A program made the position numbers and the translations under genes. The notes below the pieces were generated by a model that did no database searches, had not been told where the DNA came from, and worked only from the letters and a program-made list of their open reading frames with translations. From Microbacterium hominis (GTDB lineage Bacteria; Actinomycetota; Actinomycetes; Actinomycetales; Microbacteriaceae): 64,000 nucleotides of DNA. The first letter of the stretch is position 1. Each line of letters opens with the position of its first letter. This document shows positions 8,075 through 16,805 of this stretch, in pieces. The stretch covers positions 124,001 through 188,000 of the forward strand of contig NZ_CP054038.1 in NCBI RefSeq assembly GCF_013282805.1. Reading direction: 5' to 3'.

Positions 8075-8761
8075 ATGTCGCAGCACACGAACGCCACCCG
8101 CCCGTCCACCGCGCACCCCACGGCCCGCGCGAAGACGGGGTGGCCGGTGATCGCGGGATTGCTGCTGCTGAGCGTGCTGCCGGTGATCGGCGGCGCGCTT
8201 CGCCTGGGCGAGGTGAGCGCCGACCCCGCGAGCGCCCCGAGCGGGATCGCGGCGGTGGCGATCGTCACGCACATCGTGGCGATGACGGTGTTCTGTCTGC
8301 TCGGCGCGTTCCAGTTCTCTCCGGCGCTGCGAACCCGACGCCGCTGGCACCGCACGGCCGGCCGCACCCTGATCCCGGCCGGGTTCCTCGCGGCGGCATC
8401 CGCGATCTGGTTGGCGGTCTTCTTCGGCGGGCCGCCCGATGAGTTCGCGTTCGCGATGGTCCGGCTCGTCTTCGCCGCGGCGATGTCGGTATTCCTCGTG
8501 GAGGCGGTCATCGCGATCCGGCGACGAAACTTCACTGCGCACGGAGCCTGGATGACACGCGCGTACGCGCTCGCCGTCACCGGCGGAACTCAAGCACTCG
8601 TCTCCATTTTGTGGGCGATCCCGTTCGGCGAGCCCGACGCCGTCGGCGAGACGTGGGTCGTCGCGGCGGGCTTCGTGATCAACTCCGTCGTGGCCGAGGT
8701 GCTGATCCGGCGACGTGCCGCTCGGCGGATGCCCCGCGTGCCCGCCCACGCGACTCCGTGA
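8075..8761 (+). CDS. DUF2306 family membrane protein
   Basis: 228 residues. After a 25-residue cytoplasmic leader there are six or seven hydrophobic helices. HIVAMTVFCLLGAFQFSPALRTR..WHRTAGR is the DUF2306 signature with conserved His residues that resemble haem ligands, followed by EFAFAMVRLVFAAAMSVFLVEAVIAIRRRNFTAHGAWMTRAYAL. The start at 8075 has GGAG about 11 bases upstream. The gene is 31 bp from the histidine kinase and on the same strand, so the three may form one unit, although the kinase seems to have its own -10. Role unknown. Confidence 0.82.
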   Translation: MSQHTNATRPSTAHPTARAKTGWPVIAGLLLLSVLPVIGGALRLGEVSADPASAPSGIAAVAIVTHIVAMTVFCLLGAFQFSPALRTRRRWHRTAGRTLIPAGFLAAASAIWLAVFFGGPPDEFAFAMVRLVFAAAMSVFLVEAVIAIRRRNFTAHGAWMTRAYALAVTGGTQALVSILWAIPFGEPDAVGETWVVAAGFVINSVVAEVLIRRRAARRMPRVPAHATP

Positions 8762-8792
8762 GCATCCGATCGTGCGCTTGTATCCTGACCCG

Positions 8793-9908
8793 GTGACCGG
8801 GCTCTGGCGTTCCGCGTGGACTGCGCCCAGCGCCGTGCCCTCACCGCCGCGCCGGGTCTGGCGGGACTGGCTGCTGCTCGGCCTCATCACGTCCACAGCG
8901 GTGGTCGAGGCCCTCTTCCGCACCGACCTCGCACACCCGCTGCCCGCGGTCATCGCGCTGCTCGCGGTGGCGCCGACGGTGCTGTGGCGGCGCACCCAGC
9001 CGCTGCTCATGCTCGTGATCGTGATGGTGCCGATCGACCTGCTGCTGCCCGACTCGGCCCTGTACGCGAGCCTGTTCGTCGTGGTCATGGTGTACGCCCT
9101 GTTCCGGTGGGGATCGGGACGCGACCTCATGATCGGCTCGGCCGTGATGCTCGTCAGTCTCGCCCTCACGTTCAGCCGGGGTGGCGGCGTCGACGAGCTG
9201 GTCGGCGGCTTCGCACTGCTGCTTGCGGCGGTGCTGCTGGGCGTCGCGCTGCGCAACCGGGCGGCGTCGAGGGGGCGGCTGCTCGACAGCATCCGCACAA
9301 GGGAGCGCGAGCACCTCGCCCGCGATCTGCACGACACCGTCGCCCACCACGTCACGGCCATCGCGATCCGTGCGCAGGCGGGCCTGGCGGTGGCCGCGCA
9401 CGACCCGAACGCCGCACGCGACGCACTCGGCGTGATCGAAGCCGAAGCCGCCAAGACCCTTGGCGAGCTGCGGTCGATGGTGCGGGTGCTACGGCAGGGC
9501 GAGACGGCCGAGCTCGCGCCGAGCCCAAGCCTCGGCGACATCGCTCAGCTCGCCGGTACGCGGCCAGGCGGCGCGGCGGTCGCAGTGACGGTCGAAGGCG
9601 ACGACGGCAGCATCCCGCCGCCGGTGGCCGCCGCGGTATTCCGCATCGCGCAGGAGTCGGTGACCAACGCCCTCCGCCACGCGCGCCAGGTCACCCGCGT
9701 CACCGTGCGCGTCGAGGCCGACGAGCAGGGCGTGCGGCTGAGCGCCACGAACGACGGAGACATCGCCACATCGACCACGCCAGGCTTCGGCATCATCGGG
9801 ATGATGGAACGCGCCGCCTTGCTCGGCGGCACCTGCCATGCGGGCCCTGCGCCGAGTGGCGGCTGGGCCGTCACCGCCGTGCTTCCTCGTGTTGGATGGG
9901 CACCATGA
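8793..9908 (+). CDS. NarL-system sensor histidine kinase (HisKA_3)
   Basis: 371 residues. Five or six N-terminal membrane helices (about residues 22-145) form the sensor, with no large extracellular domain. The dimerisation/phosphoacceptor motif EREHLARDLHDTVAHH places the phosphorylated His at residue 180. A HATPase_c domain follows (VFRIAQESVTNALRHAR as the N-box, GFGIIGMMERAALLGG as the G-box). The GTG at 8793 follows TATCCT (8781-8786) by six bases, indicating a leaderless start; a GTG at 8772 is an alternative. The stop overlaps the response regulator start (ATGA). Confidence 0.88.
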   Translation: MTGLWRSAWTAPSAVPSPPRRVWRDWLLLGLITSTAVVEALFRTDLAHPLPAVIALLAVAPTVLWRRTQPLLMLVIVMVPIDLLLPDSALYASLFVVVMVYALFRWGSGRDLMIGSAVMLVSLALTFSRGGGVDELVGGFALLLAAVLLGVALRNRAASRGRLLDSIRTREREHLARDLHDTVAHHVTAIAIRAQAGLAVAAHDPNAARDALGVIEAEAAKTLGELRSMVRVLRQGETAELAPSPSLGDIAQLAGTRPGGAAVAVTVEGDDGSIPPPVAAAVFRIAQESVTNALRHARQVTRVTVRVEADEQGVRLSATNDGDIATSTTPGFGIIGMMERAALLGGTCHAGPAPSGGWAVTAVLPRVGWAP

Positions 9909-10582
9909 CCATCCGCGTGCTCATTGCCGACGACCAAGAGCTCGTGCGCACGGGGTTGAGCATGATCCTTCAGGCGCAGCCCGACATCGAAGTCATCGGA
10001 CAAGCTTCCGACGGCAACGAGGCGGTCGCCCTGGCACGAAGCCTGCGACCAGACGTCTGCCTGTTCGACATCCGGATGCCGGGGCTCGACGGCATCGAGG
10101 CGACACGCATGCTCGCAGGCCCCGGCGTCGACGACCCGATGACGGTCGTCATCATCACGACCTTCGACCTCGACGAGTACGTGTTCGCCGCGCTGCGGGC
10201 AGGCGCCAAGGGATTCCTGCTCAAGGATGCCGGGGCGGAGCTGCTCGCCCAGGCGATCCGTGCCGCCGCCCGCGGGGACGCCCTGATCGCCCCCAATGTC
10301 ACGGTGCGGCTGCTCGAGGCCTTCGCCGGAACCGGCCCCGCCAACCCACCGCCGCAACCGGTCGAACCGCTCACCGAACGCGAGGAGCAGGTGCTCGCGA
10401 CAGTCGCGCGGGGGCTGAGCAACAGCGAGATCGCGAGCGAGCTCTACATCACGCTCAGCACGGTGAAGACGCACGTCGCGAGCCTCATGACCAAGCTCGA
10501 CGCCCGCAACCGGGTCGAGATCGCCATCTGGGCGCACCAGACAGGGCGGACCCGCGCACGAAGTGACGGCGAGCGGAACTAG
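9905..10582 (+). CDS. NarL/LuxR-type response regulator
   Basis: 225 residues. The receiver domain (1-125) has the acidic pair in LIADDQELVR, the phosphoacceptor Asp55 in CLFDIRMPG, and Lys in KGFLLKDAG. The C-terminal LuxR HTH (about 150-215) reads LTEREEQVLATVARGLSNSEIASELYIT..VKTHVASLMTKL. It overlaps the kinase gene by four bases and is its cognate partner. The target genes are unknown; the adjacent DUF2306 gene is the nearest candidate. Confidence 0.92.
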   Translation: MTIRVLIADDQELVRTGLSMILQAQPDIEVIGQASDGNEAVALARSLRPDVCLFDIRMPGLDGIEATRMLAGPGVDDPMTVVIITTFDLDEYVFAALRAGAKGFLLKDAGAELLAQAIRAAARGDALIAPNVTVRLLEAFAGTGPANPPPQPVEPLTEREEQVLATVARGLSNSEIASELYITLSTVKTHVASLMTKLDARNRVEIAIWAHQTGRTRARSDGERN

Positions 10583-10770
10583 CTCCCAATGCCGTTGGAG
10601 CCCCGAGGCTCCTGCTCCGGGTGCGCGCCCACCTGAGCTCGCAGCGGAGCGTCAAACGCACACCCTCTTGCAAGTACTCGACGCCGGTCTCTCGTGCAGT
10701 GCCGGCATGAGGATCGCAACTGACGGAAGCGGAGCGATGACACGAGCGTCGGAGTCCGTAAGATGCCCTG

Positions 10771-11352
10771 GTGTCTTCTCGTGGGCAGGACGGGACGCGG
10801 GGTCGCGGCATCCTGATCCTCGCCACGGCGGTCTACCTGATCCTCTTGGTATGGGTTGTGCTGTGGAAGCTCGAGCCACCCTGGATCGGTGCCGCCGCAG
10901 GCCTGCCGCGGCCGATCAAGCTCGTGCCGTTCGTTCCCAGCGGGAATGCCGGCGCGAGCGCGCCCGCGGAGCTCATCATCAACGCCGTGCTGTTCGTTCC
11001 ATTCGGGTTGTTCGCCGGAGCATTCGCACCTGCCTGGACATGGTGGAAGACCGGTACTGCGGCATTCGGCGCGAGTCTTGTGCTCGAGACCACCCAGCAC
11101 ATGATCTCGATCGGCAGCTTCGACACCACCGACCTCATCGTCAACACGACCGGCGCCCTCGCCGGCTGGACCATCTTCCTCGCGGTGCGGAACTCCGCGG
11201 GTGACCGCACCAGGATCGTGATGACCCGTGTATGCGTCATCGTGAGCACGGTCGCACTGGCCGCAAGCGTCGCGTTCGTGGTGTCACCACTGCACTACGG
11301 CCCGCAACATGACGTCGTCGTGGACCGTTCTACCGGCGACGAGGCGGACTGA
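10771..11352 (+). CDS. VanZ-like family membrane protein
   Basis: 193 residues with five probable helices. The conserved VanZ-like pattern is visible: KLVPFVPSGN, then ELIINAVLFVPFGLFAGAF, LVLETTQHMISIGSFDTTDLIVNTTGALAGW. The GTG start at 10771 follows TAAGAT (10759-10764) by six bases, with ATGACA 16 bp further upstream (10737-10742), so it probably has a leaderless promoter. Relatives are associated with glycopeptide resistance or cell-envelope functions, but the family is broad and no resistance genes are adjacent. Confidence 0.85.
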   Translation: MSSRGQDGTRGRGILILATAVYLILLVWVVLWKLEPPWIGAAAGLPRPIKLVPFVPSGNAGASAPAELIINAVLFVPFGLFAGAFAPAWTWWKTGTAAFGASLVLETTQHMISIGSFDTTDLIVNTTGALAGWTIFLAVRNSAGDRTRIVMTRVCVIVSTVALAASVAFVVSPLHYGPQHDVVVDRSTGDEAD

Positions 11353-11499
11353 TCGCCACGATCACCGCACACGAATCACCGGGGCACCCGCCGAATGGGA
11401 TCAAATTCGCCGATCCTGCCCGCCGATCGTCGGTCCGGCTCGCGCACCCCCACTCATCCGTCGTGGCGATGCAGGCAGCGCTCGCAACGGTGCCGCTTC

Positions 11500-11790
11500 C
11501 GCACAAATGCCCGTATGCGGATCGCGTCCGATGTGCCGCGATGAGCAAGAGGGACGCTCGAGCGTTTGACCGCAACGTGACGGTCGAAGCTGTCGGCCGT
11601 CGTGTCGAGGATGCCCGATTCGATGTCATGCGCATGACTGAGGATGAGCGCGTCGATCCGCCCTTGCTCTGCGACGACCGTGCGGATGAGGTCTGCAGGA
11701 CCCTCGCGTGTGGAGAGATCGCAGGAGTAGTCGCAGCCGTCCAGATCGCTGCCCGCGCCCGCGCGGTTGTCGCGGTCGTCGCAGCACGGG
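11500..11790 (-). pseudogene. Decayed short-chain dehydrogenase (SDR) fragment
   Basis: Leftward frames here carry an SDR middle region: LIRTVVAEQGRIDALILSHAHDIESGILDTTADSFDRHVAV in one frame (about 11690-11568), then NARASLLLIAAH in the next frame (about 11566-11530). This is the usual continuation around the helix before the active site, so there is a frameshift near 11567. The glycine-rich cofactor loop, the YxxxK motif and the C-terminus are absent or scrambled. The remainder of 11353-12028 holds no gene I can support. Confidence 0.7.
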
Positions 11791-12028
11791 TGGGAACCTG
11801 TCGCTGGGGCTAGCCTGCTTTCACCGCCGCCCTCCCGTTGAGATGGGATGCGCGGTGTGAATGGAGCAGGCTCCATGATCAGGTGTACGCGCGAGCCCGC
11901 CATCGCGCCTCGTGCGCCTCGCGCGTGCGCCTCGCGCGTGCGATACGACTCCTCCGAGAGCCACCGATGCACTCGTTCGACATCCATAGCCGAGGAATAC
12001 CGGCCGCCAACGCCCAGTTTCAGCCGGC

Positions 12029-12685
12029 ATGACGACGTTCGGAATCATCGGAGCAGGCCACATCGGATCCCAGGTCGCACGCGCACTCACGCGCGCCGGC
12101 CACGAGGTGGTGATCGCCAATTCGCGAGAGCCGGAGACGCTCGCGGACCTCATTGAGGAACTCGGGCCGCTCGCACGTGCCGCGACCGCGACGGATGCGG
12201 CCGAGGCCGCAGAGGTCGCGGTCGTCGCGGTGCCGATGCGAGCGATCGGCGACGTGCCGGTGGAGCAGCTCGCCGGCAAGGTCGTGCTCGACACGAACAA
12301 CTACTACTGGGAGCGCGACGGTCACATCCCCGCGCTCGACGCCGGCGAGGCGACCACCTCAGGGCTTCTGCAGGCGCACCTGCCCACCTCCATGGTCGCG
12401 AAGGCGTTCAACAACATCTACGCGCACGAGATCACGACGACAGGAGCTCCCGCGGGAACTTCGGGTCGCCGAGCGCTGGGCACGGCATCCGACTTCCCCG
12501 AGGCGATCGCGGTGATCACCGAGGTCTACGACGCCCTCGGCTTCGACACCGTCTCGGCGGGTGAGCTTGACGAGTCGTGGCGGCTCGAGCGGGATCGTCC
12601 CGGCTACGGAGCCGTCCAGACCGTCGACGAGATGCGCGCGAACCTCGCCGCCGCGAACCGCATCCGCCCCGAAGACGCCACTTGA
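12029..12685 (+). CDS. F420-type NADPH oxidoreductase / NAD(P)-binding protein
   Basis: 218 residues. The N-terminal Rossmann fold begins FGIIGAGHIGSQVARALTRAGHEVVIANSREPE, the signature of the F420:NADP oxidoreductase (NADP_oxido_F420) family, with VAVVAVPMRAIGDVP and VVLDTNNYY as the next strands. The C-terminal part (AKAFNNIYAHEITT, DFPEAIAVITEVYDALGFDTV, DESWRLERDRPGYG) fits the short family members that act as NADPH-binding reductases. The true substrate is unknown. The ATG at 12029 is immediately before the fold. It runs in the same direction as the cupin gene 79 bp downstream. Confidence 0.85.
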   Translation: MTTFGIIGAGHIGSQVARALTRAGHEVVIANSREPETLADLIEELGPLARAATATDAAEAAEVAVVAVPMRAIGDVPVEQLAGKVVLDTNNYYWERDGHIPALDAGEATTSGLLQAHLPTSMVAKAFNNIYAHEITTTGAPAGTSGRRALGTASDFPEAIAVITEVYDALGFDTVSAGELDESWRLERDRPGYGAVQTVDEMRANLAAANRIRPEDAT

Positions 12686-12764
12686 GCGGGCCTCGACCGA
12701 CTTCCACGGAGGTCCCGCATCTGCACCGCCGATGGCGCCCATCCCGATCAGTAGTCTGACCGTT

Positions 12765-13193
12765 GTGAGCGACTACGACATCCTCGAACTCGGCGCACTC
12801 GACCGTTGGTACGACTACTACGGCGGCTTCACACCCGACAGGTCTCGCGACGGACGGCGGGTCGTCGACCATGAGATCGACACTCAGTACATCGGGATGA
12901 CTGCGAACTCCTACGAGCCCGGTGAGGAAGCCGGTTACTGGCACACCCACTCCCACATCGAGGAGCTCTACGTCTTCCTCGCCGGAACCGGCCAGATGGG
13001 CCTCGACGACGATGTCGTCGACGTCAGGGCGGGATCGGTCATCCGAGTGGGCCAGGGCGTGTGGCGCACCTGGCGAAGCTTGCCCGATAGCCCCGGCCAG
13101 CTGCGCTGGCTCTGCATCCGCGCAGGCGGTGGCCCGATCGCCCACATGCCAGACGACGCCCAGCGAGACGTTGATCGCCCCGCGCCGTGGTGA
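12765..13193 (+). CDS. Cupin-domain protein
   Basis: 142 residues. A single cupin fold: GYWHTHSHIEELYVFLAGTGQM is motif 1 with the metal-binding His and Glu set, and GSVIRVGQGVWRTWRSLPDSPG is motif 2, where the usual second His is replaced by Trp or Thr. The start is placed at GTG 12765, seven bases after TAGTCT (12752-12757); an ATG at 12732 in the same frame is the alternative. Function unassigned. Confidence 0.78.
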   Translation: MSDYDILELGALDRWYDYYGGFTPDRSRDGRRVVDHEIDTQYIGMTANSYEPGEEAGYWHTHSHIEELYVFLAGTGQMGLDDDVVDVRAGSVIRVGQGVWRTWRSLPDSPGQLRWLCIRAGGGPIAHMPDDAQRDVDRPAPW

Positions 13194-13282
13194 TCCGCGC
13201 CAGGCGCGTTCGAACACGGTCGCGCGGCGGTTCGAGCTGTCTGCGGTCGAGCGGAGTCTTTGAGCGCTCGCCCTTCCTGCCG

Positions 13283-13318
13283 CGAAGAGGGCGCCCCGAG
13301 GCGGGAGCGCCCTCTTCG
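13283..13318. terminator. Bidirectional terminator hairpin
   Basis: Perfect 12-bp inverted repeat (13283-13294 and 13307-13318, 12-base loop), very GC-rich. It lies between the end of the cupin gene (13193, rightward) and the end of the amidase gene (13334, leftward), so it can terminate both. Confidence 0.8.
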
Positions 13319-13333
13319 GTGCTGCGCAGGCCG

Positions 13334-15661
13334 CTACGGGAGCGGGCCGTACAGAGCCGGCGCCGTGCGGGCGTGGGTCGACTGCTCGAATGCGTAGGCG
13401 AGGCCGAGCAGGGTGCCCTCCGAGAAGTCGCGGCCGAGCCATTCGAGGTTGACGTTCCCTGAGGCCGCGTTGCCCGCGCCCTGTACCCAGCCCATCGGCA
13501 CGGTGACGGCCGGGAGCCCGGTGTTGGGGCTCAGGCGCATGTTGGTGCTGATGGTCGAGTACGGGTTGCCGCTCGGGTAGACGATCGTGTCGAGGTCCAT
13601 CGCGTCCATGATCCCGGTGACCAGCTGCTTGCCGGCGGCGAGCTGGAGAGTGTGGCTTCCGTTCTCGCCCGCCCAGGCCTCGTAGGCCTCGGGGGTGACG
13701 GCCGCGCGCTGCCCGTAGGGGCTGTTGGAGCGGCCGGGCACGATGTTGTCCGACTGGCTGATCGCCAGCAGGCTCCGTGCCGCGACATCCGAGTTGAGGT
13801 AGGAGTCGATATACGCCTGCAGGTCGTGGTTGAACTCGGGGCCGCTGCCGCTGCCCTCGCTCAGCACGGCGCTCCAGCCGGTCGGCGGGGTCACCTCGAC
13901 CACGGTGGCGCCCTTGGCCTCGAGGAGGGTCCGCGTCTGCTCCCACAGTGCGAGCGTGCCCGCGTTCGATCCGAACATCGACGTCACGTACCCGATCCGG
14001 GCGCCCTCGAGGGAGTCCGCGTCGAGGAACGACGTGTAGGTCGACGGGACCCGCCCGGCCTGAGTGGCGGTGATCGGGTCGCCCGGGTCGACGCCCACGA
14101 CCGCGTCCAGCGCGACGGCGGCATCCACGACCGACTTGGCCATCGGGCCACCGGTGTCCTGCGACAGCGCGAGCGGCACGATGCCATCGCGGCTGGCGAG
14201 GCCCACCGTGGGGCGGACGCCGACCAGCGAATTGTACGTCGAGGGCACACGGATCGAGCCGCCCGTGTCGGTGCCGAAGCCGATCGCGGCGAGGTTCGCC
14301 GAGATCGACGCGCCGGTGCCGCCGCTCGAGCCGCCTGAGCTGCGGTTGGTCGCCAGCGGGCTCGCGACGGTCAGCGCGGTGCCCGGCGCCTGGAAGGCCG
14401 AGAACTGAGAGGACAGGTTGATCGCGAACTCGTCCATGCTCGCCTTGGCGAGAATGACGGCGCCGTCCGCACGAAGCCCCTCCACCATGGTGGCGTCTGA
14501 GGTGGTCTGGTTGAGGTTCCAGCATCCGCAGCCCGCGGTCGTGGGCATGTCGACGGTGTTGTAGTTGTCCTTCAGCGCGATCGGCACGCCCAAGAGCATG
14601 CTCGTCATGCCGCTCTCCGCACGGGCCGCGTCGGCGTCAGCGGCCGCGGCCAGCGCGGTCTGCTCCCCGACGGTGATGATCGAGTTGAGCGGGCGCCCCG
14701 TGCTCGCGGGGTCCACCGTCACACGGTCGTACGCAGCAATCCGCTCGATGTACTCCTGGGTGATTTCCACGGAGGTCGTCACGCCGGCGTTCATCGCGGC
14801 CTGCATGTCGAGGACACTGGCCTCGACGAGCTGGAACGGGCCGTCGTCGTAGATGATGCGCTGCGACAGGTCGGCGAGATCGAGGACGTCGATCGATCCG
14901 TCGGCCACGGAGTCGAGGTCGGCGACATCGGCCCAGTCGGCAGCCTCTGAAGTCGCGCCGAACGCGTCCGCGAACACCCCGAGATCCTCGACGGTGACCT
15001 GGTCATCGCCGGTGAGGTCGAGCTCGGTGTAGTACGGGGCGAGGAAGGACGCGGCCGCCGTGGGGTCGACGTTCTTGTTGACCCAGCCCTTGTGACGGTT
15101 GGCGTCGGCCTTCGAGGCGGCGTGGCGCTTGCCCGGCAGTCCGGTGAGGGCGACTGTCGCATCCGCGGCATCCGTGAGCTCGGTGAGCTCCGAAGTCGAG
15201 CTGACCAGCGAGGCGGCAGAGAGCGCGATGTTGGCCGACCCACCGTCGATCACGGTGAACGTGAAGGAGCCGAGCTCGACGTCGCCCGAGAGCCCGGGAG
15301 ACGTGCCCAAGCGCGTGTCGGCAAGAGTGACGATGCCTGCTTCGGAGGACTCGATCGCGTAGCCGCCGTCGGGTGCCGTCGACGAGTTCGCGTCGAACTT
15401 CAGGAGGGCCGGGTCGTACATGAACTCGAGTGAGTAGGCGTAGAGGTCGGTGACGCCCTCGGCGACCGCGGTCACCTCGAGCTTCGTGCCCTCGGTCGCC
15501 TTCGCGGCGACATCGAGTGCGATCGTCGCCGTCGGCGGGGCAGCGGTGGCAGCGGGCGCGACGAGCGCCGCGCCGCCGAGCACGGTCGCGGGGGCGAGGA
15601 GGAGCGCGAGGGCGCGCGCGGGGCGGCGCCCGACGAGCCCTCGAGGGGTTGCTTCAGACAT
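13334..15661 (-). CDS. Secreted cohesin-dockerin-amidase fusion
   Basis: 775 residues. The signal peptide (about 1-41) has Arg-rich MSEATPRGLVGRRPAR, a hydrophobic core and APAATA before the mature start. Residues about 45-160 look like a cohesin fold (LYAYSLEFMYDPALLKFD, GSFTFTVIDGG). Residues about 213-270 hold two dockerin-type calcium loops (DLTGDDQVTVEDL and DLDSVADGSIDVLDLADL). From about 285 the amidase-signature domain has catalytic Lys364 (IALKDNYNT), cis-Ser445 (RSSGGSSGG) and Ser469 (GTDTGGSIR). The start at 15661 is supported by AGGAAGGA; a frame 16 codons longer is not needed. It probably hydrolyses an extracellular amide. Combining cohesin and dockerin modules on one amidase is unusual and might allow self-assembly. 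Confidence 0.88.
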   Translation of the reverse strand: MSEATPRGLVGRRPARALALLLAPATVLGGAALVAPAATAAPPTATIALDVAAKATEGTKLEVTAVAEGVTDLYAYSLEFMYDPALLKFDANSSTAPDGGYAIESSEAGIVTLADTRLGTSPGLSGDVELGSFTFTVIDGGSANIALSAASLVSSTSELTELTDAADATVALTGLPGKRHAASKADANRHKGWVNKNVDPTAAASFLAPYYTELDLTGDDQVTVEDLGVFADAFGATSEAADWADVADLDSVADGSIDVLDLADLSQRIIYDDGPFQLVEASVLDMQAAMNAGVTTSVEITQEYIERIAAYDRVTVDPASTGRPLNSIITVGEQTALAAAADADAARAESGMTSMLLGVPIALKDNYNTVDMPTTAGCGCWNLNQTTSDATMVEGLRADGAVILAKASMDEFAINLSSQFSAFQAPGTALTVASPLATNRSSGGSSGGTGASISANLAAIGFGTDTGGSIRVPSTYNSLVGVRPTVGLASRDGIVPLALSQDTGGPMAKSVVDAAVALDAVVGVDPGDPITATQAGRVPSTYTSFLDADSLEGARIGYVTSMFGSNAGTLALWEQTRTLLEAKGATVVEVTPPTGWSAVLSEGSGSGPEFNHDLQAYIDSYLNSDVAARSLLAISQSDNIVPGRSNSPYGQRAAVTPEAYEAWAGENGSHTLQLAAGKQLVTGIMDAMDLDTIVYPSGNPYSTISTNMRLSPNTGLPAVTVPMGWVQGAGNAASGNVNLEWLGRDFSEGTLLGLAYAFEQSTHARTAPALYGPLP

Positions 15662-15803
15662 GCGTGAGCAGTCCTTCCTGGGGAGAAGGGGTGGATCCGG
15701 CGTCTGCACGGGCTGTTCAGGCGCGGACTATGCCGGTGAATGAACCGTTCCAGATCCGGATTGCGTCGCGATGTCGGCGTGTTGCGTTCCGATTTCCGCG
15801 TCG

Positions 15804-16019
15804 TCAGTCCGACTCACGGCCCGTCGCGTCGTGCCGCACCCCTTCGATGCCGTCCACGCCTGGCATCTGAACGTCCATCAGTACGACGTCGGCGCCGGAG
15901 GCGACGGTCTCTCGTGCGGCCGACGTCCGTCGGATGCCTCGCCGACCATGCGCAGATCTGATTCCGCGTCGATGATCGCCGGCCACCCCGAAGGAGGTGC
16001 TGGTCATCGGCGATCGCGG
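15804..16019 (-). pseudogene. Frameshifted response-regulator receiver fragment
   Basis: Three leftward frames together spell a NarL-type receiver domain: AIADDQHLLR (about 16017-15988), then IIDAESDLRMVGEASDGR in the next frame (about 15980-15925), then ARETVASGADVVLMDVQMPGVDGIEGVR in a third (about 15917-15830). At least two frameshifts separate them, and the stop at 15804 removes the rest of the receiver and the whole HTH. No kinase gene is adjacent. Confidence 0.78.
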
Positions 16020-16193
16020 GTCCTGGACTGAGAGATGTGGGACGGAGCGCCCCGGTAGCGCAGGAGCGCTTCATCCTGCGCGTAGCCGCAGAAAATAGCA
16101 CTCGTCCGCGACGCTGGCAACCCCACCTCGATTTCACGTGGGCACACGGCCGGGGGGCATACGATGGGCGACCGCACGACGAAGGAGACGAGA

Positions 16194-16688
16194 ATGACCG
16201 ACACCCAGGGAAACTCCGAAGCGACCCAGGCGGCGCGAGACGCGGCCGAGCGAGTGCGCAGGTCTGCCGCCGACGGCGCGGAATCGCTCGGTGCAACAGC
16301 GGAGCAGATCGCTGACGACCTCTCGGCCGGCGCGGAATCTGCGAAGGGCGATGTCGCAGGAACCGTGAGCGACATCGGGAACAAGGTGAGCGAGAAGGTC
16401 GGCGACGTCGTCGATGGAGCCAAGGGTGCTGCGTCCGATGCGAGGGCCGCCGCCGGAAAAGCCGCGGATGCAGCCGTTGACGCCGCGAAGGCCGCGACCG
16501 CGAGCATCAAGGATGCGGTCGACGATGTCGATTTCGACAGCGTCGTCGCCCAGACCAAGACGGTCGCCGGCGAGTGGACGGACAAGCTGAAGCAGACCTA
16601 TCGCGAGCGTCCCGGCGTCGTGATCGCCGCGGCCGCGGGGGCTCTGGTGGTGCTGGGCGCAATCGTGCGCTCGGTCGGTCGTCGCTGA
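16194..16688 (+). CDS. Ala-rich helical protein with C-terminal membrane anchor
   Basis: 164 residues, strongly Ala/Asp/Lys-rich with repeated 11-residue-like helical segments (ARDAAERVRRSAADGAESLG, ARAAAGKAADAAVDAAKAAT). It ends with YRERPGVVIAAAAGALVVLGAIVRSVGRR, a single membrane helix with a basic end. The layout resembles ElaB/YqjD/DUF883-type or LEA-like stress proteins anchored by the C-terminus. The ATG at 16194 has GGAG at the right distance; the in-frame ATG at 16164 does not. Function inferred only by resemblance. Confidence 0.78.
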   Translation: MTDTQGNSEATQAARDAAERVRRSAADGAESLGATAEQIADDLSAGAESAKGDVAGTVSDIGNKVSEKVGDVVDGAKGAASDARAAAGKAADAAVDAAKAATASIKDAVDDVDFDSVVAQTKTVAGEWTDKLKQTYRERPGVVIAAAAGALVVLGAIVRSVGRR

Positions 16689-16805
16689 GTGTCGGGCTCA
16701 CGTGAACTGATGAGGTCACGTGACCCGGTCGCGCCGTCCACGGCATCCATCGCCATCGGGTAGGCGAGGAGCTCGATCGGTGGCGCGCTCCGCGACTGCG
16801 TCTGC

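Noticed and set aside
10771..11352. Glycopeptide resistance determinant
   Set aside because: Only the VanZ-like fold is present; no vanHAX or VanS/VanR genes are adjacent, and the kinase pair upstream is NarL type.
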